A model generated the notes under the pieces. That model made no database searches. It had not been told where the DNA came from and worked only from the letters and a program-made list of their open reading frames with translations. From assembly GCA_026419775.2 (NCBI GenBank), contig JAOPGA020000784.1:18097-82096 (forward strand): a stretch of DNA of 64,000 nt, read 5' to 3'. The position numbers and the translations under genes are program-made. This DNA is from Acrasis kona. Taxonomy: Eukaryota; Heterolobosea; Eutetramitea; Acrasida; Acrasidae. Positions 1 through 11,516 of the stretch are shown piece after piece (the stretch's first letter is position 1; every line of letters begins with the position of its first letter).

Positions 1-109
1 CAGGAGCAACATGGTGAACGTTGTCTTGTTTCTTCTTTTGTTTGTGTTAACGTCTCTCACGATTTTTATTTGTTTTTGTAATTGAACTCAACTTGTGGAC
101 TTGTGAAAA

Positions 110-624
110 ATGGTAAGACCATGACCAACAAGTGGTTAACGTTGGTGTGTTAGGCGAAACATCATGCCAGAACAGAACATCAGAAAAGGGAATTCTATTA
201 CTTGAGGCTTTCAGCTGGTAGACACGCTGCGCAGTATGGGTTAAAAAAAGCTAGACAACAATATCCGCACTTTTCAAGAGGAGCACTACAATATTGGATG
301 GGTCAATATAAGAACAACAAGATAGCCAAAAACACTTGGGGTGGACGACGCTGGTCAAAAGAGCATGATGAAGACATCAAAGTATTGATATTAATGCATG
401 CTGTCCATAATCCACAGAGCTCGTTATTAGAGTATACATCTATGCTTTTAGACCACAATCATGAAGTTTCTAGGCAGTATGTCAGTAACTTCTTCAGATC
501 AATTAGATGGTCTTTTAAGCAGCCAATCAACACTCTGATGTATAAGTACACACAAGACAACATCAGATACTATGGTCATTTTTTAGCTTGGATCAATACT
601 GTGGATCCCCAAACGGTGAACTAA
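110..624 (+). CDS. Truncated Tc1/mariner-like transposase, DNA-binding half only
   Basis: The frame opens with an ATG at 110, is interrupted at once by a 41-base intron (113..153, GTAAG to TTAG), and then runs from 154 to a TAA at 624, giving about 157 residues. The middle (around VSRQYVSNFFRS) resembles the winged helix-turn-helix and linker that precede the catalytic domain in IS630/Tc1/mariner-type (DDE_3) transposases. The protein ends at FLAWINTVDP, about where the first catalytic acidic residue would follow, so the DDE core is missing. A scrap resembling the end of such a core lies at 823..1029. Either this is a decayed element whose core was deleted, or the DNA-binding half was kept by the host; the intact intron and frame leave both open. 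The family call is from motif shape only. Confidence 0.5.
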
Positions 625-822
625 AATTGATTTACTTTTTCGTTTTTTTGACGAAAGTAAATTCATCTCGAAAAGCATGTAACCTTATCTACTAATTTAA
701 TTCGCAATTTTACAAAATGCTACGGCTTTCAGCTCGTACTGTTTATTTCAAATAATTGTACAATTATGACTAAAATGATCAGCTCTTGAGCAGTTTATCA
801 AATAAACATGCGTTTGCGATAA

Positions 823-1029
823 ATGTTCTGTAGGTATAAGAACATAGGCTGCGGGACGGGCTCGCTTCGCTCGCNGAATCCTTGCGAGCTAGTTTTTGGT
901 TGGGTCAAGCGATACCTCAAATGCTATAGGAGTGTGACTCGTCCGTTTTGGTTGGAGATTACTGCTGGGTTGGTCTGGATCACTCAAGGACAACTTTTAA
1001 AATGGTACGAACGGTGTAGATTTATATAA
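823..1029 (+). pseudogene. Transposase C-terminal remnant
   Basis: A 68-codon open stretch contains NPCELVFGWVKRYLK, which looks like the motif around the last catalytic residue of Tc1/mariner transposases (usually SPDLNPIE followed by a W/F and K-rich helix). An N at 875 sits immediately before the motif and the preceding bases do not match the family. No start codon or upstream catalytic domain is attached. It is probably the tail of the element whose head is at 110..624, with the middle deleted and replaced by 200 bases of AT-rich sequence. Confidence 0.4.
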
Positions 1030-1246
1030 TAAATTTTTTTTGAGGGAAGTGACCAACTTGATTGTGAATTAATTATATTTATTAAAAAAGTGATTAACTT
1101 GACATAGACAGAAGTTTTAGACAAAAAGTGACCAACTTGAATTTTACCGGTAATATATATAATGTTATATAAAAAAATAAACAAGTATTGAGCATGTTTA
1201 ATCGTATATTGTCTGTAGTTCTGTTCTAATTTTAAAAAGGTTAGGG

Positions 1247-1560
1247 GAAAAATCATTTGAATAAACTGAATTTTTAATTATAATAATAATCCAAAATACG
1301 TTTTAGGAGATCTTGATTATCCTCCACTTGGTCTTGATTTCTCTCCACTTGAGCTTGATTTCTTTCGATTAACCTCTGGTTTCCTCGAATTATATCATTA
1401 GACTCTTGAATTAACCTCTGGTTTCCTCGAATGATATCATTAGACTCTTGAATTAAGTCCAATATTCTCTGGAACTGATGTGCATTAATGTGCATTGGTG
1501 GTTGTTGTGGTGGTTGGTTTTGATGCTCTAATAGTGGAGGTTGGCCAACCTCGTCCTCTA
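1247..1560. repeat. Dispersed repeat copy 1 (duplicate of 2470..2763)
   Basis: About 314 bases that are near-identical to 2470..2763. The differences I can see are one extra 21-base unit here and one base missing here relative to the other copy. The repeat contains two 42-base tandem units followed by 21-base units; read on the minus strand these encode a 14-residue repeat and heptads. Homology ends abruptly at both sides, so this is a partial duplicate. Confidence 0.9.
1274..1495 (-). pseudogene. Fragment of heptad-repeat element protein (copy 1)
   Basis: A 73-residue minus-strand frame, starting MHINAHQFQRILDLIQESND, carries two copies of a 14-residue unit (LIQESNDIIRGNQR) followed by three NQxQVER-like heptads, so it would form a short coiled coil. 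It matches the C-terminal end of the longer protein at 2600..3052 but lacks that protein's first ~115 residues, so it is a truncated duplicate rather than an independent gene. No family recognised. Confidence 0.4.
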
Positions 1561-1686
1561 TTTAAAACTATTTTTAAAATGAACTGTAATTCTTCCAAAC
1601 CTTGGAGCAACAAAGAGAACGTCATGTTATGCATTGGAGCGGTCAACATTAAAGTGTGTTGAATCAAACATTTTGCTGAGAAGTCC

Positions 1687-1983
1687 ATGGGAGTAACCTT
1701 AGCAACTTACTTAGCAAAGCTACCACAGGAAGTAAATCTGGAAGATTATTCTGCAGAGGATCCGAACATGTGCAAAATCCCAAAATGCAATGAGGGATTC
1801 TATTCATCGAGACCAAGAAACTGCATTGTGCCAAACCACTGGAAGTATTGCTCACTAGTATGTATGTTCAACCATTTGAAGAGCATTAAGCCAGCGGAGT
1901 GGAAAGCGTTTGTTGAAAGTGCCGGAGATGACGATGTAGATGAGGACAATGAGCTCACCCAGATTCTAACCAAGAGGGCATAA
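1687..1983 (+). CDS. Small Cys/His protein, unknown function
   Basis: A 98-codon frame from ATG to TAA. Six cysteines and histidines are arranged as C-x4-C, then C, then H-x4-C-x3-C and a trailing H between roughly residues 35 and 65, a spacing compatible with zinc binding. The C-terminus is acidic (residues 77-91). It lies between the two copies of the dispersed repeat, so it may be cargo of, or a gene broken by, that element. I do not recognise the family. The codon pattern looks protein-like, but there is no neighbouring gene or clear poly(A) signal to support it. Confidence 0.4.
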   Translation: MGVTLATYLAKLPQEVNLEDYSAEDPNMCKIPKCNEGFYSSRPRNCIVPNHWKYCSLVCMFNHLKSIKPAEWKAFVESAGDDDVDEDNELTQILTKRA

Positions 1984-2469
1984 CTTCGATTGTTCTGTAA
2001 TTTATTTATGAAAGTCTCACATTTTTAGCAAGCAAATTGATTTGGATGTTATTTGTTAATCTAACATTGTTTTTCTCTCTTATAGGTATAACAAGGAAGC
2101 AGTTTGACTTATTATTGTCTGAGGTCATGAAGAACTTTCTAAGACGAGCATTGAAACTGGTGGTAAAAAAACTGCTGTAAAAAACGAGATCAATTGTTAA
2201 TTTGCCTTCTATGGATGAGACAATATGTGATAAAATGCACTGCTTTTTTGCCATGTTTTGGGCTTAAAATCAATGCAACATAGAAGAGAAAAGTACTACT
2301 TTCAAAATCACGGGAAATACTAAGGAGGAGGTGAAGATTGAGAATTTATTTCATTTAGATGTGGTGATGTGCAATCAGAACAATAAACGCTGTTTTTGAA
2401 GTTGTGTATTGATTATAATATTTCCGTCATTAATTGCCGCTATCCATTTTTTGAAGGCGATAGGAGGGA

Positions 2470-2763
2470 GAAAAATCATTTGAATAAACTGAATTTTTAA
2501 TTATAATAATAATCCAAAATACGTTTTAGGAGATCTTGATTATCCTCCACTTGGTCTTGATTTCTTTCGATTAACCTCTGGTTTCCTCGAATTATATCAT
2601 TAGACTCTTTGAATTAACCTCTGGTTTCCTCGAATGATATCATTAGACTCTTGAATTAAGTCCAATATTCTCTGGAACTGATGTGCATTAATGTGCATTG
2701 GTGGTTGTTGTGGTGGTTGGTTTTGATGCTCTAATAGTGGAGGTTGGCCAACCTCGTCCTCTA
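2470..2763. repeat. Dispersed repeat copy 2 (duplicate of 1247..1560)
   Basis: The second copy of the repeat. Relative to copy 1 it lacks one 21-base heptad-coding unit and has one extra T near 2609, which breaks the minus-strand frame inside the repeated 42-base units. On its right side the sequence continues into the rest of the encoded protein, so this copy is part of the longer element. Confidence 0.9.
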
Positions 2764-3052
2764 CCTCTACCTCAACTAAGTATTGAGCCCTTCTTGATAT
2801 CCTCCTTCCTGACGGCCTATTTTCTTCTCTAACAACATGCATTGTTGAGGTTTGAAGATTGTCCCTTGGACGAGGTGCCTGTACAGCTGGACCAATTTCA
2901 TGAGGTCCCACATTTGTTACTCTCGCATCTCTTTGATGCTCCGAATTTTGGTCGATGTTGACTGCTTCAACTGATCTTATTCTGTCTCTGTTGGCGAGTG
3001 CTGGATTTCCTATCATTTTGTTTTGACACTTGACAGCATCATTACATGTCAA
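2600..3052 (-). pseudogene. Heptad-repeat element protein, frameshifted
   Basis: About 150 residues on the minus strand without an ATG at the first possible position (the frame opens after a TGA; the first ATG is internal). The N-terminal part is Arg/Asn-rich, followed by a short acidic patch (VEVEVEDEV), a Gln/Pro-rich linker and then the same LIQESNDIIRGNQR coiled-coil unit found at 1274..1495. One extra base near 2609 ends the frame early; the matching part of copy 1 shows how it should continue. Probably a protein of a mobile or repetitive element; the family is unknown. Confidence 0.35.
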
Positions 3053-5190
3053 ATAATCGGTTGATCATACTAATCAGACATTGTAAGACAGATGATGAGA
3101 ATAAGCTTACATTTCGTCGTGTGAAGAGGAGTGCCATGGATGACTATGTTCAGCATTCAAAAATGATGGAAAAGGACGCAAAAAATGTATGAAATAAAAA
3201 AGGGTTTGTATTATTGCACCTTTATCATGTCACAGCATTGTAAAATGGGATTAGTTGACCATCTTGTACAGTACGTGTGAGTCTAGAACATCACAAGTCT
3301 CTTATTAGTAAATCATCCTCCCCAAGGATGATTTGAAGGTTAATAAACACTTCTTTATAAGTAAGTTAAACATTATACACTTGAACAAGAACTTGTGTAT
3401 TTAATTATAACGTATGCACACGAACTTGTATATAAGAGTGTCTTTTACTGGCCCCAACATTTTAGTACAAATAGATGATTTTATAGTTTGTGGTCAAACC
3501 GTAGAAGTAAATTTACGATGTCAGCTATTAATTGAGAATCTTACTAGGTACAGCCCCTGTGAACTTCAAGAAGTCCAAATTTTTACCCTGTCAAGATGTT
3601 GAATATTTATCATTTCGATTAGACTTTGAATTCTTATATGTGGATCTGCCATTTCCCCATACCTTAAAGATCAAACCAGATTGCTGTGTTTCCACTTTTT
3701 AAAAATCTTGTAAACATTAACACCGTGTAAACTTATAAACGATCTAATACTAATTCCATATGCTAAACTCGAATTGAGATGATGGTCTGCCTACGTCAAT
3801 GGTGGTTGCGGCGGTGGTGAATACTTCTGTATGTGTTAATTATCCAGTACTGAAAACACCACACATGTCAAGCACCCCAACCCATGTTGACATGCCATTG
3901 GAAATGTTCAAGCAGACGTTTAACACTACCACCTGCAACACGTACACACCTTTGAGAAAGCCCAATTGTGTGGAAGGAACGGCACTACGTATGACAAAGG
4001 AACAGTCTATCAAGATGTACGGGGAGAATGAAGAGCTCCGTAAATACAAAAATAATACCGTCACCGTATCCATCAAGTTCTTCATCACATTCTACTTTTA
4101 TTACCAAAACATTGGAAGCAAGTACCATAGTAGGGAAATGTGGTCTGTCCATATGGCTTTATTGCAGAGAATAATGTGGTGAAGAATACTTGCTATTGTG
4201 TTCTTCTTTGCAACTGAAGGTCCGCCATACATCTGAATGTAGTTGTTGATGGTTGGAGGTATGAGACAATGTGAAGTATATAATCTGATTTTCTTCGCTA
4301 ATGCTGTGGGATGATAGGAGGTTTATTAAACCTGCATATTTGCGGGAGATGAACGAAATCACATCATCTCATACAAAAGTTGTGGGGGTGGACTGGAAAT
4401 GTGACCTGAAATTTGTGGCTGAGAATGCTGTACAAACTATAAAGCAGCTTTAACATTGTTGTTATTCCAATTGCTTGTCTATTAATAACAAATTGTAACC
4501 TATCTATCATCCATAATATGATGGACAATAATCTACATCAGCGGTCATAATATATTATTTGACTTGCGTATCGAGATCTAATGATAGATATACCTTCGCA
4601 TCAAATGATACACAGTGATTACCAGTAATTTCACCTCGTCTGAAGAATTTTAAGTTTTGCGGGGGTCAAATTCGAAATAGAACTCTGGTTGCAAAAAAGA
4701 TACGAGGCGCTCTTGCAAATAGTAGGGAGCACGTGGAGAAACAATTCTCTATGTTTCAATTCTCTTCTCGCAATTAATAACAAAAGCAAAAAATAACAAA
4801 TACTTTTGTTCTTAACAATCTTCACTATATCTGCTAATCAGTTTAAACGCCGCAAGATACGTCATAAAACCTCCACGTACTCTAGCAGCGCTTCTGTATT
4901 GTACTTTATACAAAAAATACATAACAAATTATATAGTAAATGTTTTGCTGTTGTCATACTTGAAAAGAACACTATACTTTGCTTTTAAGCCACTGACTAC
5001 CTCACTTCTGTATTTCTTATGGCCGGAATAAATTTCCTTATTGTTACCTACTGCCTCATTAACAATGTCTTCAGGTCGTCAGAGCGTTTCCAAACCACTC
5101 ATTCATGAAAAAAATACAGCCCAAAGCAATCTTCGGTATGGACTTTGCAATAGCGTTGCTGACACATCTCTCCATGCTTGATTCTGGGGT
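3053..5190. other. No convincing gene
   Basis: Open frames here (for example 3414..3602 and 3799..4182 on the plus strand) are short, lack recognisable domains and are not flanked by usable splice sites. The 3799..4182 frame has a Thr/Cys-rich stretch and could be a decayed exon, but I cannot support it. The rest is AT-rich and looks like degraded repeat DNA. Confidence 0.5.
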
Positions 5191-5204
5191 AGAATTATAA
5201 CTCT

Positions 5205-5597
5205 TTGATTACATTTGTAACCAAGTCTCTAAAGGTGTTATACAACCGTCTAAATCTTCCCCACGACCAAAACAGTAGAATTGAAATTCTTCCTGATACA
5301 GACAAAAAGGAGGATGAGGACAAGGAAGAGGATGAGAATGAGGANGATGAGGACAAGGAAGAGGATGAGAATGAGGAAGATGAGGACAATAGCGAGGAGG
5401 AAGGTAATAATGGAGAGGAAGTTAAGAATCTCCCTTTCAATAAGGGATATGTTTTAGTGATTAATCTCCATTATGAAGACAGTAGTAATACCAGTTGCCA
5501 AATTGACAGTAGCAACGACAGAAGTAGTGGCAGTAGTTTGAACACCAGAGATAACAGCCACGTCAGACACAGAAGTGATTGCAGCAGAGTTGGGTAA
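5205..5597 (+). CDS. Questionable acidic-repeat reading frame
   Basis: A 130-codon frame dominated by a Glu/Asp/Lys/Asn-rich tandem repeat (33-base units). Its second half (5454..5597) is antisense to a more protein-like secreted-protein frame, so only the first half could be coding. No ATG-proximal promoter or family match was seen. Treat as doubtful. Confidence 0.15.
   Translation: MITFVTKSLKVLYNRLNLPHDQNSRIEILPDTDKKEDEDKEEDENEXDEDKEEDENEEDEDNSEEEGNNGEEVKNLPFNKGYVLVINLHYEDSSNTSCQIDSSNDRSSGSSLNTRDNSHVRHRSDCSRVG
5310..5400. repeat. 33-base GA-rich tandem repeat
   Basis: Nearly three copies of a 33-base unit (GAGGATGAGGACAAGGAAGA followed by GGATGAGAATGAG), with a single N at 5344 in the second copy. 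In the plus frame it encodes an acidic DEDKEEDENEE repeat. The N suggests the assembler could not settle the base in this repeat. Confidence 0.85.
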
Positions 5598-5786
5598 GAA
5601 TGGTAAATTAATAGACCTAACAACAACACCAGAGTCGTCCACACATCTCACATCTCTTGAGCTTGGGTTGAACTTGTAGAACAAACCAGCTCCATTTCCA
5701 ATCACGAACTCAGATTGATCTAGTATTTGACACAAGGGGCATGCAACAAGTGCACACAATAAAATTGACTTCTTGAAGTAACTCAT
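5454..5786 (-). CDS. Short secreted protein, unknown function
   Basis: A 110-residue frame from ATG to stop. Residues 1-19 (MSYFKKSILLCALVACPLC) are a textbook signal peptide: two lysines, a hydrophobic core and small residues before the likely cleavage site. The rest is rich in Val/Thr/Ser with alternating hydrophobics, compatible with a beta-strand protein such as one blade of a beta-propeller, but I see no family motif. It may be a 3'-truncated copy of a longer gene, because the neighbouring plus-strand DNA is low-complexity repeat. Its upstream region (5787..6192) is shared head-to-head with the ELAPOR-like gene. Confidence 0.5.
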   Translation of the reverse strand: MSYFKKSILLCALVACPLCQILDQSEFVIGNGAGLFYKFNPSSRDVRCVDDSGVVVRSINLPFLPNSAAITSVSDVAVISGVQTTATTSVVATVNLATGITTVFIMEINH

Positions 5787-6192
5787 TTTTTTAATGTGCT
5801 TCTATCAAAAACAATACGTTTTTATATTTGTGAACAGGCACTAATCCAAAAATCACCATGTCCAAAAAAAGTATTTGCCACTCTAACAACACTCTAAAAG
5901 GTAAGATAATTGGGTTGTATGATGTCAGTTCATTAGGCTAGCACCACGAACTACCACAACTTAAAATGTAGACATTTTTCCTCCAATGAATAGACTGCAC
6001 TTTAGTTCACATCACAAACTGAAACTCCTTTTTGTTGTAACAAGCATTTTATTTCCCCCAAGCAAACGGGAATCTTTATCCACTTGAAGTGTCAAGTTGT
6101 AACAGGAGATTAATCCGCCGGTTGACTGTCAACTCGGTGACTTTTAACTGGATGGGCTGATCTCAACAAAATTTCAAAAACATCAATTAGCA

Positions 6193-8993
6193 ATGCGTCC
6201 TATTGTAGGTTATATACTATCGATAGCATTGATTTGTGCTGTTTCATACGCACAAAAATGTGAAAAATACTTTACCGCAGTGCGATGGAGCAACGTGCGG
6301 TGTGAATCTAAACGTACGGTTTGATAATAAAACAACAGTTTGCGGTAAGGAGTTGATCATATCATGTAGATCATAACATTTTAACAGATTGCAAAATGAG
6401 CGATTATGACGTTCACTTCACAGAGTGCGCCAATGGAAAGAAGAGCGCATTTTTCTTTTATAAGCCACCAGCAGTGTGCTTGAATGGAAACCTTCCATCA
6501 CCCATCCACAACATTGACTGCGATCTGCCTTGCACAAACGGGCGATACATTGACACCAACTCAACAAACTGTGTTGCATGCTCTCCAGGTGCATACTCAA
6601 ACCCAACAAAGACCACAACCTACAACCACTGGACAAGCATACCTCCTCAATTTACAACCTCTTGTGAGTCCACCTATCCTTATCCATGCAGTCCATGGGT
6701 AGTGCGCGGTGACTGGATTGATTCCGGTTTTAACCGCTTCGTACACAACCTACGCTCCTCCCTAGACTATAGATTTGAGGTCAAGACCGACACTGCAAAA
6801 TTAAGTTTCAATTACCAAGTCAGTTGCGAGGACAGATATGACAATCTAAAGTTCATTTTGGATGATCAAGTATTGCTTACCGAATCCATCAAGACCGGTT
6901 ACTTTGAAAAGAATGTTTCGTATGGTTTCCACACTGCAAAATGGGTTTACAACAAGGATTCATCATTGAGTGGTGGTGAGGACATTGCAAAAGTTTATTC
7001 CATCAACTTGGAGGCACCCAACACCATTGCATTCGCTTGCGACAAGTGCAAACCAGGAGAGGCCTCCGACGGAACCACTCCATGCAAAAAATGCGAACCA
7101 GGATTTTACTCTGATGAGGAAGGCTCGTCAAGCTGCACCCCATGCTTACCAACATACACATCATTCAAGGGTGCCACCAAGTGCTTCCCATCCAACGTTC
7201 CTTGCACATCAAGCGACTACTTTGAAGTTAGAGGAGCATGCGACGAATCAAACAGACAGACTGTATCATACGAATGGATCCAACCCAAGTTATGTAACGA
7301 CACTGGTACCAGCGGAAAGCCAGAAGCCAAAACAGTAGCATGCGAGCAAGCCAAGTGTGCACATGGACAACAACCCGATGGATCCGGAAAATGCGCATAC
7401 TGCACCGTTGGTAAATTCAGCACCGATGGTAAGGAATGCAAACAGTGTGCCACTGGTACTGCAGGATCGACCAAATTCGTCACTCACAACGATTGGACCC
7501 AATGGCCATCTTCAGCATGGAAGACTGGTTGTGATGGGGACTGTAGTTCCAACGGATGGAGATTGGCAGGTGATTACATTGACAGCGGAATCGGAAATGG
7601 AATCAGTTCGTCCTACTTTAGTTTCCCAGCCCCTCTGGTCAACGACACCAACTTACCAGGTCGCAACAGAAACATCACCATCGAATACGCATTATCGTGC
7701 ACGGATGGAAGTTTACAGGTGGACATTGACGGATCAGCATACGTGTCCATTCCATGCGCAGGTTGTAACGATCTGAGCGTCACCAAGAAGATTTACATGT
7801 ACTGGTTACCATCAGGCAATCACAAGATTGGAGTCACGTTCCGCACCGATTCCATCAACCAAAATTCCAACGCGACCGTCGCCACATGCAGCCAAGCACA
7901 AATCAGAAACATTTCCATCAGCGGACACGCGAGCGAAGGTGGAGCAGCAGAATGCCAGAGCTGCTCGTCTGGTACATTTACCGTGACCCAAGATAAATGC
8001 GAGAGCTGTGAAGCAGGATCGAGCAGCGGCCCATTGGCCACCCAATGCGAAGCATGTCCAGCCAACACATTTGCGCCCATGCACAGCAACAAGTGCTACC
8101 CGTGTGGAAGTGGATTCCAGAGCGAACAAGGATCTGCACAATGCGAATGGTCGGCAGGTCAATGCAAATACAATTGGCAGAACAATCGCACCAACGACTT
8201 TAACGACAAGCAATGGCTGACCACCAGGTATGCCAACCTACAAGAACCAGGTAGCGAATTCTACTTGAATTTGTGCGGATTGAATTCGGAATGTAACAAC
8301 ATTGGAGCACTAGTGTGCAAGTACGTACCTGGCACCGACGACTGGATCAATTTGGGAGGTAGCCTGAGCATTCAACCCAAAGAAGAAGATGGTAAATTTG
8401 TGATGAGCATGATGGCCACAAATTATGCCGCCAGATGTGCTGCCACCAATGCGACCGACAGTCCACGAGGACCCATCAACACGCTCGTCAAGTTGGTGTG
8501 CGAACCAGATTCCAATACCATGGCACAGGGCACCGTGAGAAGCTTGGGTCCTTGCGATTATGAATATGTGATTGGAACCAATTTGGCTTGTCCCCTGTGC
8601 ACGCAAGATGACTATGAAGCTGTGGTGGGTAGCTGTGACCCTGTTACTCGTTTGGCACCCGTCAAATACATCAAGAATACTACTTTTGATGGATTGACGC
8701 TGAGCGGAGCTGGACACTGCAGCGGTGGTGTCGATAAAACTGGATTGGTGGAATACGTTCCATGTACCATTCCGTTGCCCGTTCCTTATTGGATTCCATT
8801 GGCCGTAGTTGGTGGTTTCTTGGCCTTGTTGGTTGCTGCGGTGATTGTGATTATTGTATTGTATAAGAAGTTTAGAGACGTGAGAAGAAAGTATGATCAA
8901 TTCATTGATGAGGACGAGAATGGAGTTCCGAGACCAAAGAACAGCACGATCGATTTGCAAACACCAGCAAGCATTAACATATCCGCTGATTAA
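6193..8993 (+). CDS. ELAPOR/KIAA1324-like type I membrane receptor
   Basis: Three exons: 6193..6240, 6281..6344 and 6388..8993 (introns 40 and 43 bases), about 905 residues. Exon 1 gives a signal peptide (MRPIVGYILSIALICA). The ectodomain has the family layout: a SDYDVHFTEC opening, Cys-rich EGF/TNFR-like modules of the type CxxCxPGxYS at several places, two galactose-binding-like segments (around NHWTSIPPQF and NDWTQWPSSA, each ending in a GDxIDSG motif), and a mannose-6-phosphate-receptor-like segment (CKYNWQ onwards). A single TM helix (WIPLAVVGGFLALLVAAVIV) near the end is followed by a basic stop-transfer and a ~40-residue tail. In animals ELAPOR1/2 are endosome-lysosome proteins; the role here is inferred only. 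The first intron is weakly supported (GTTT donor) but restores the frame; a one-base error is the alternative. Confidence 0.88.
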
Positions 8994-9003
8994 ATTATTA
9001 TTT

Positions 9004-11331
9004 TTATTTAAATATGCTTTGATGTTGTGTGGTGATGGGCGTGTCCAATAATTCTTCTGGAATTTCCAAATCATCCGCAATTCTTCCTTGTTTTCTGATA
9101 ATTTTGAGACAGTACAGGATGAGATCCTTGTTGCTGCCCATGGTGAGTTCCAGGTGACCTGTGGTGGCGAATTTCTTGATGAACGTTCGTTCGGGGTGGT
9201 GCTTGTGCAAGGTGGTGTAGTGGCGAATCACATCTTTGGCAGGTATCACTCTGTCGTCCTCTCCGTACACAATGTTGACTGGTATGTCGATCAAGTCATA
9301 GTGATCCATGAACCTGATTGGAGTGGAAGAACCATTCTTGTCCATGTTCTTTTGTTCGCTTCCATAGTCAAAGGATTGGAAGTGTCCACTCCTATTCATT
9401 TGCGCCAACTGCAGCAAAACCTTTACACTAGTTCCATTGAATGTGTGATACACCAAATTATGTACATATTGGAATGGATTGTTGCTACTCTGTCCTCCCA
9501 ACAACATGTTACTTGCAATGCTTGCCAACAAGCTTCTTAATGCAGGGTGATTGTTCACATCTTGAACCAACTTGCTGACTAGAATTTTAGTAGTTCTACT
9601 TGTGAGACCCAGATAATAGACTGGTAACAAACGAGCAGCGGGATCCAACAAGTATGATCCGTACTTGAGAATGGTTGGCATGGAGGTATGAGATCCGGCT
9701 GGACTCAACAAGATGGCTCTATCGACATAATGTGGAAGGTTGTTTAATTTGGAGTGAACAAGATATGCAAGAATAGAGCCGGCACCCATGGAGTGCGCGA
9801 CAACAGTAATACAAAACTTTTCATTTTCTCCCAACTCCTTCTTCTTGAGCTTTACAATCTTTTCAATAAATGCTCTCACATCGTAAAAAGCGTGGTCATC
9901 AAAGCTATAGTCCCAGAATTTACTTGCTGGAACTTTATCTTTACTTTCCATATGACCCGGTGTCATGCCATTGCCTCTAAAATTACCCAAAAAGACATCA
10001 TTATCACCATCGACAGCACGGAACGCAAGAGAATGTGCAACTCCGTTACCCACCCATGCATAACCACTGTCGAGGATACCGTGTTGGAAATAAACAACAT
10101 TTCTGCTCTTTTTATTCGGCATGCGATCTAATGTGACCACATATCCATCTTTTGTTACACAAGAATGTTGTTCGTACAAGAAGCCTTCGTCAGTAATGAC
10201 TTCACCAATCGTTCTGTCGTCAATTCCCTCCGTACTCAAGAAGCGAGAAGGAAGGAACAGGCAACCGGCGTTTAAGAGCTTCTTGAAGCCCAACACCCAT
10301 TTAAGACGAACAAACAGACGGGCAGCACAAGCAATGTCATCAAGACTGTTCATGGTGGCATCTTGTAAATCTTGAATGAGACCGGTGCTCTTTTTTTCAT
10401 ACAAATGTACACGGTCGTTGATGATTCCGCCCCTATTCTTGGGTGCGCGGAATAAACTTGGAATGTACATTATGACCATCACATTCCACATGATGACCGC
10501 CAAGATGGCATCTTTTATTCTGCTCAAACAATATTTTATTAAATTAAAGTAATACCATATGCCAGTAGAACTCGATTGAAAGCGCCTTTTGCTTTCAATG
10601 TTTGCATCGCTTTCATCATGTTCGTCCACATCATCATCATCAAATTCTTCATCGTCGTCATACGTTCCAAATGTATAGGTATCGTCGAACTCTGCTTCTT
10701 CTTCATTTTCGAAAAATTCCTCTTGATCGATTTGTGTGTTATCGACTGGACCGACCGCTCTCTCCCTCATTTGCCTTCTTCTCCTTTCTGTTTTGTTTCG
10801 TTGCTTGTCGATGAGGCCTGCAACGACGCCAGCTAGTTTGTTACCGACGACATGGGTGTTGAGTTGCTCTGGTTGTTCGGAATTGGGGATGGCAAAGATG
10901 AAGGAGGCTCTTCTTGAAGTGGCGCGACTAAGGTCGCCACTGTTGGAATGTCTAAGCTTTGGTGAGCGAGATGACTTGTTTAAATGTAGTGTCATCTCGG
11001 GAGTGTAAGAGGATGTAGCACCATAGTGCCCAGGTTTATACAAGAAGTGAAGTAGCAAATTGATGACAATGTTAATTAATTGACCAATTAGCAGCCAGAC
11101 TAATTATAATGTTAATAAAGGATGCGTGCGAGACCTACTTTCTCTGACAATGGTCTTGGTGTACTCTGTAACCACGAAAATATAGCTATCTGCGAGTCTG
11201 TAAAATAACGAAAAGTAACTCTTCTCTGCGGAAGCTGTTGCTATAATGTGCTCTGAATCACCAGATATTGTGGATATCCTCGCGTGCGGTGATATCACTG
11301 GCGAGCTATTTGATCTGTTCCTTTTGTGCAT
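9004..11331 (-). CDS. Membrane-anchored acid-lipase-family alpha/beta hydrolase
   Basis: Two exons: 11331..11139 and 11099..9004, joined across a 39-base intron (11100..11138) that gives one continuous frame. The N-terminal region (TEYTKTIVRE then IWLLIGQLINIVINLLL) resembles the start of plant lipases of the At1g73920 type. Numbering from the old-exon start at 11058, there is an acidic patch at 111-152, a hydrophobic segment at 182-203, and a catalytic domain at about 285-655 with an oxyanion HG (QHGILDSG, 325-332), nucleophile Ser423 in AHSMG, Asp601/602 in YGEDDR and His634 in TGHLEL. It should hydrolyse acyl esters (sterol or glyceryl esters). The stop TAA overlaps AATAAA, and the gene is convergent with the ELAPOR-like gene, 10 bases between stop codons. 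Confidence 0.9.
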
Positions 11332-11516
11332 GTGTTTGTTGAGATGTTTGTGTTATTGCTTGTTCTATTTTCTAAATCCAAAAATAACTATTCTCCTTCT
11401 TACAATATAGATAATCCCTCCGCTTTCACACCTACAAGACTATCACTATGAAAGAGGTTACAAGTGGAAGGAATTAATATCAAGTAAATTTTGATGCTAA
11501 TAAAACGAAAAATATT

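Noticed and set aside
3799-4182. 127-codon plus-strand frame
   Set aside because: No domain, weak codon pattern, competing antisense frame, no splice context; probably not coding.
5454-5597. Plus-strand continuation of the acidic frame
   Set aside because: It is antisense to a frame with a clear signal peptide, so it is likely a shadow.
8310-9080. 256-codon minus-strand frame
   Set aside because: Antisense shadow of the ELAPOR-like gene's end; low-complexity His/Ser/Asn and no domain.
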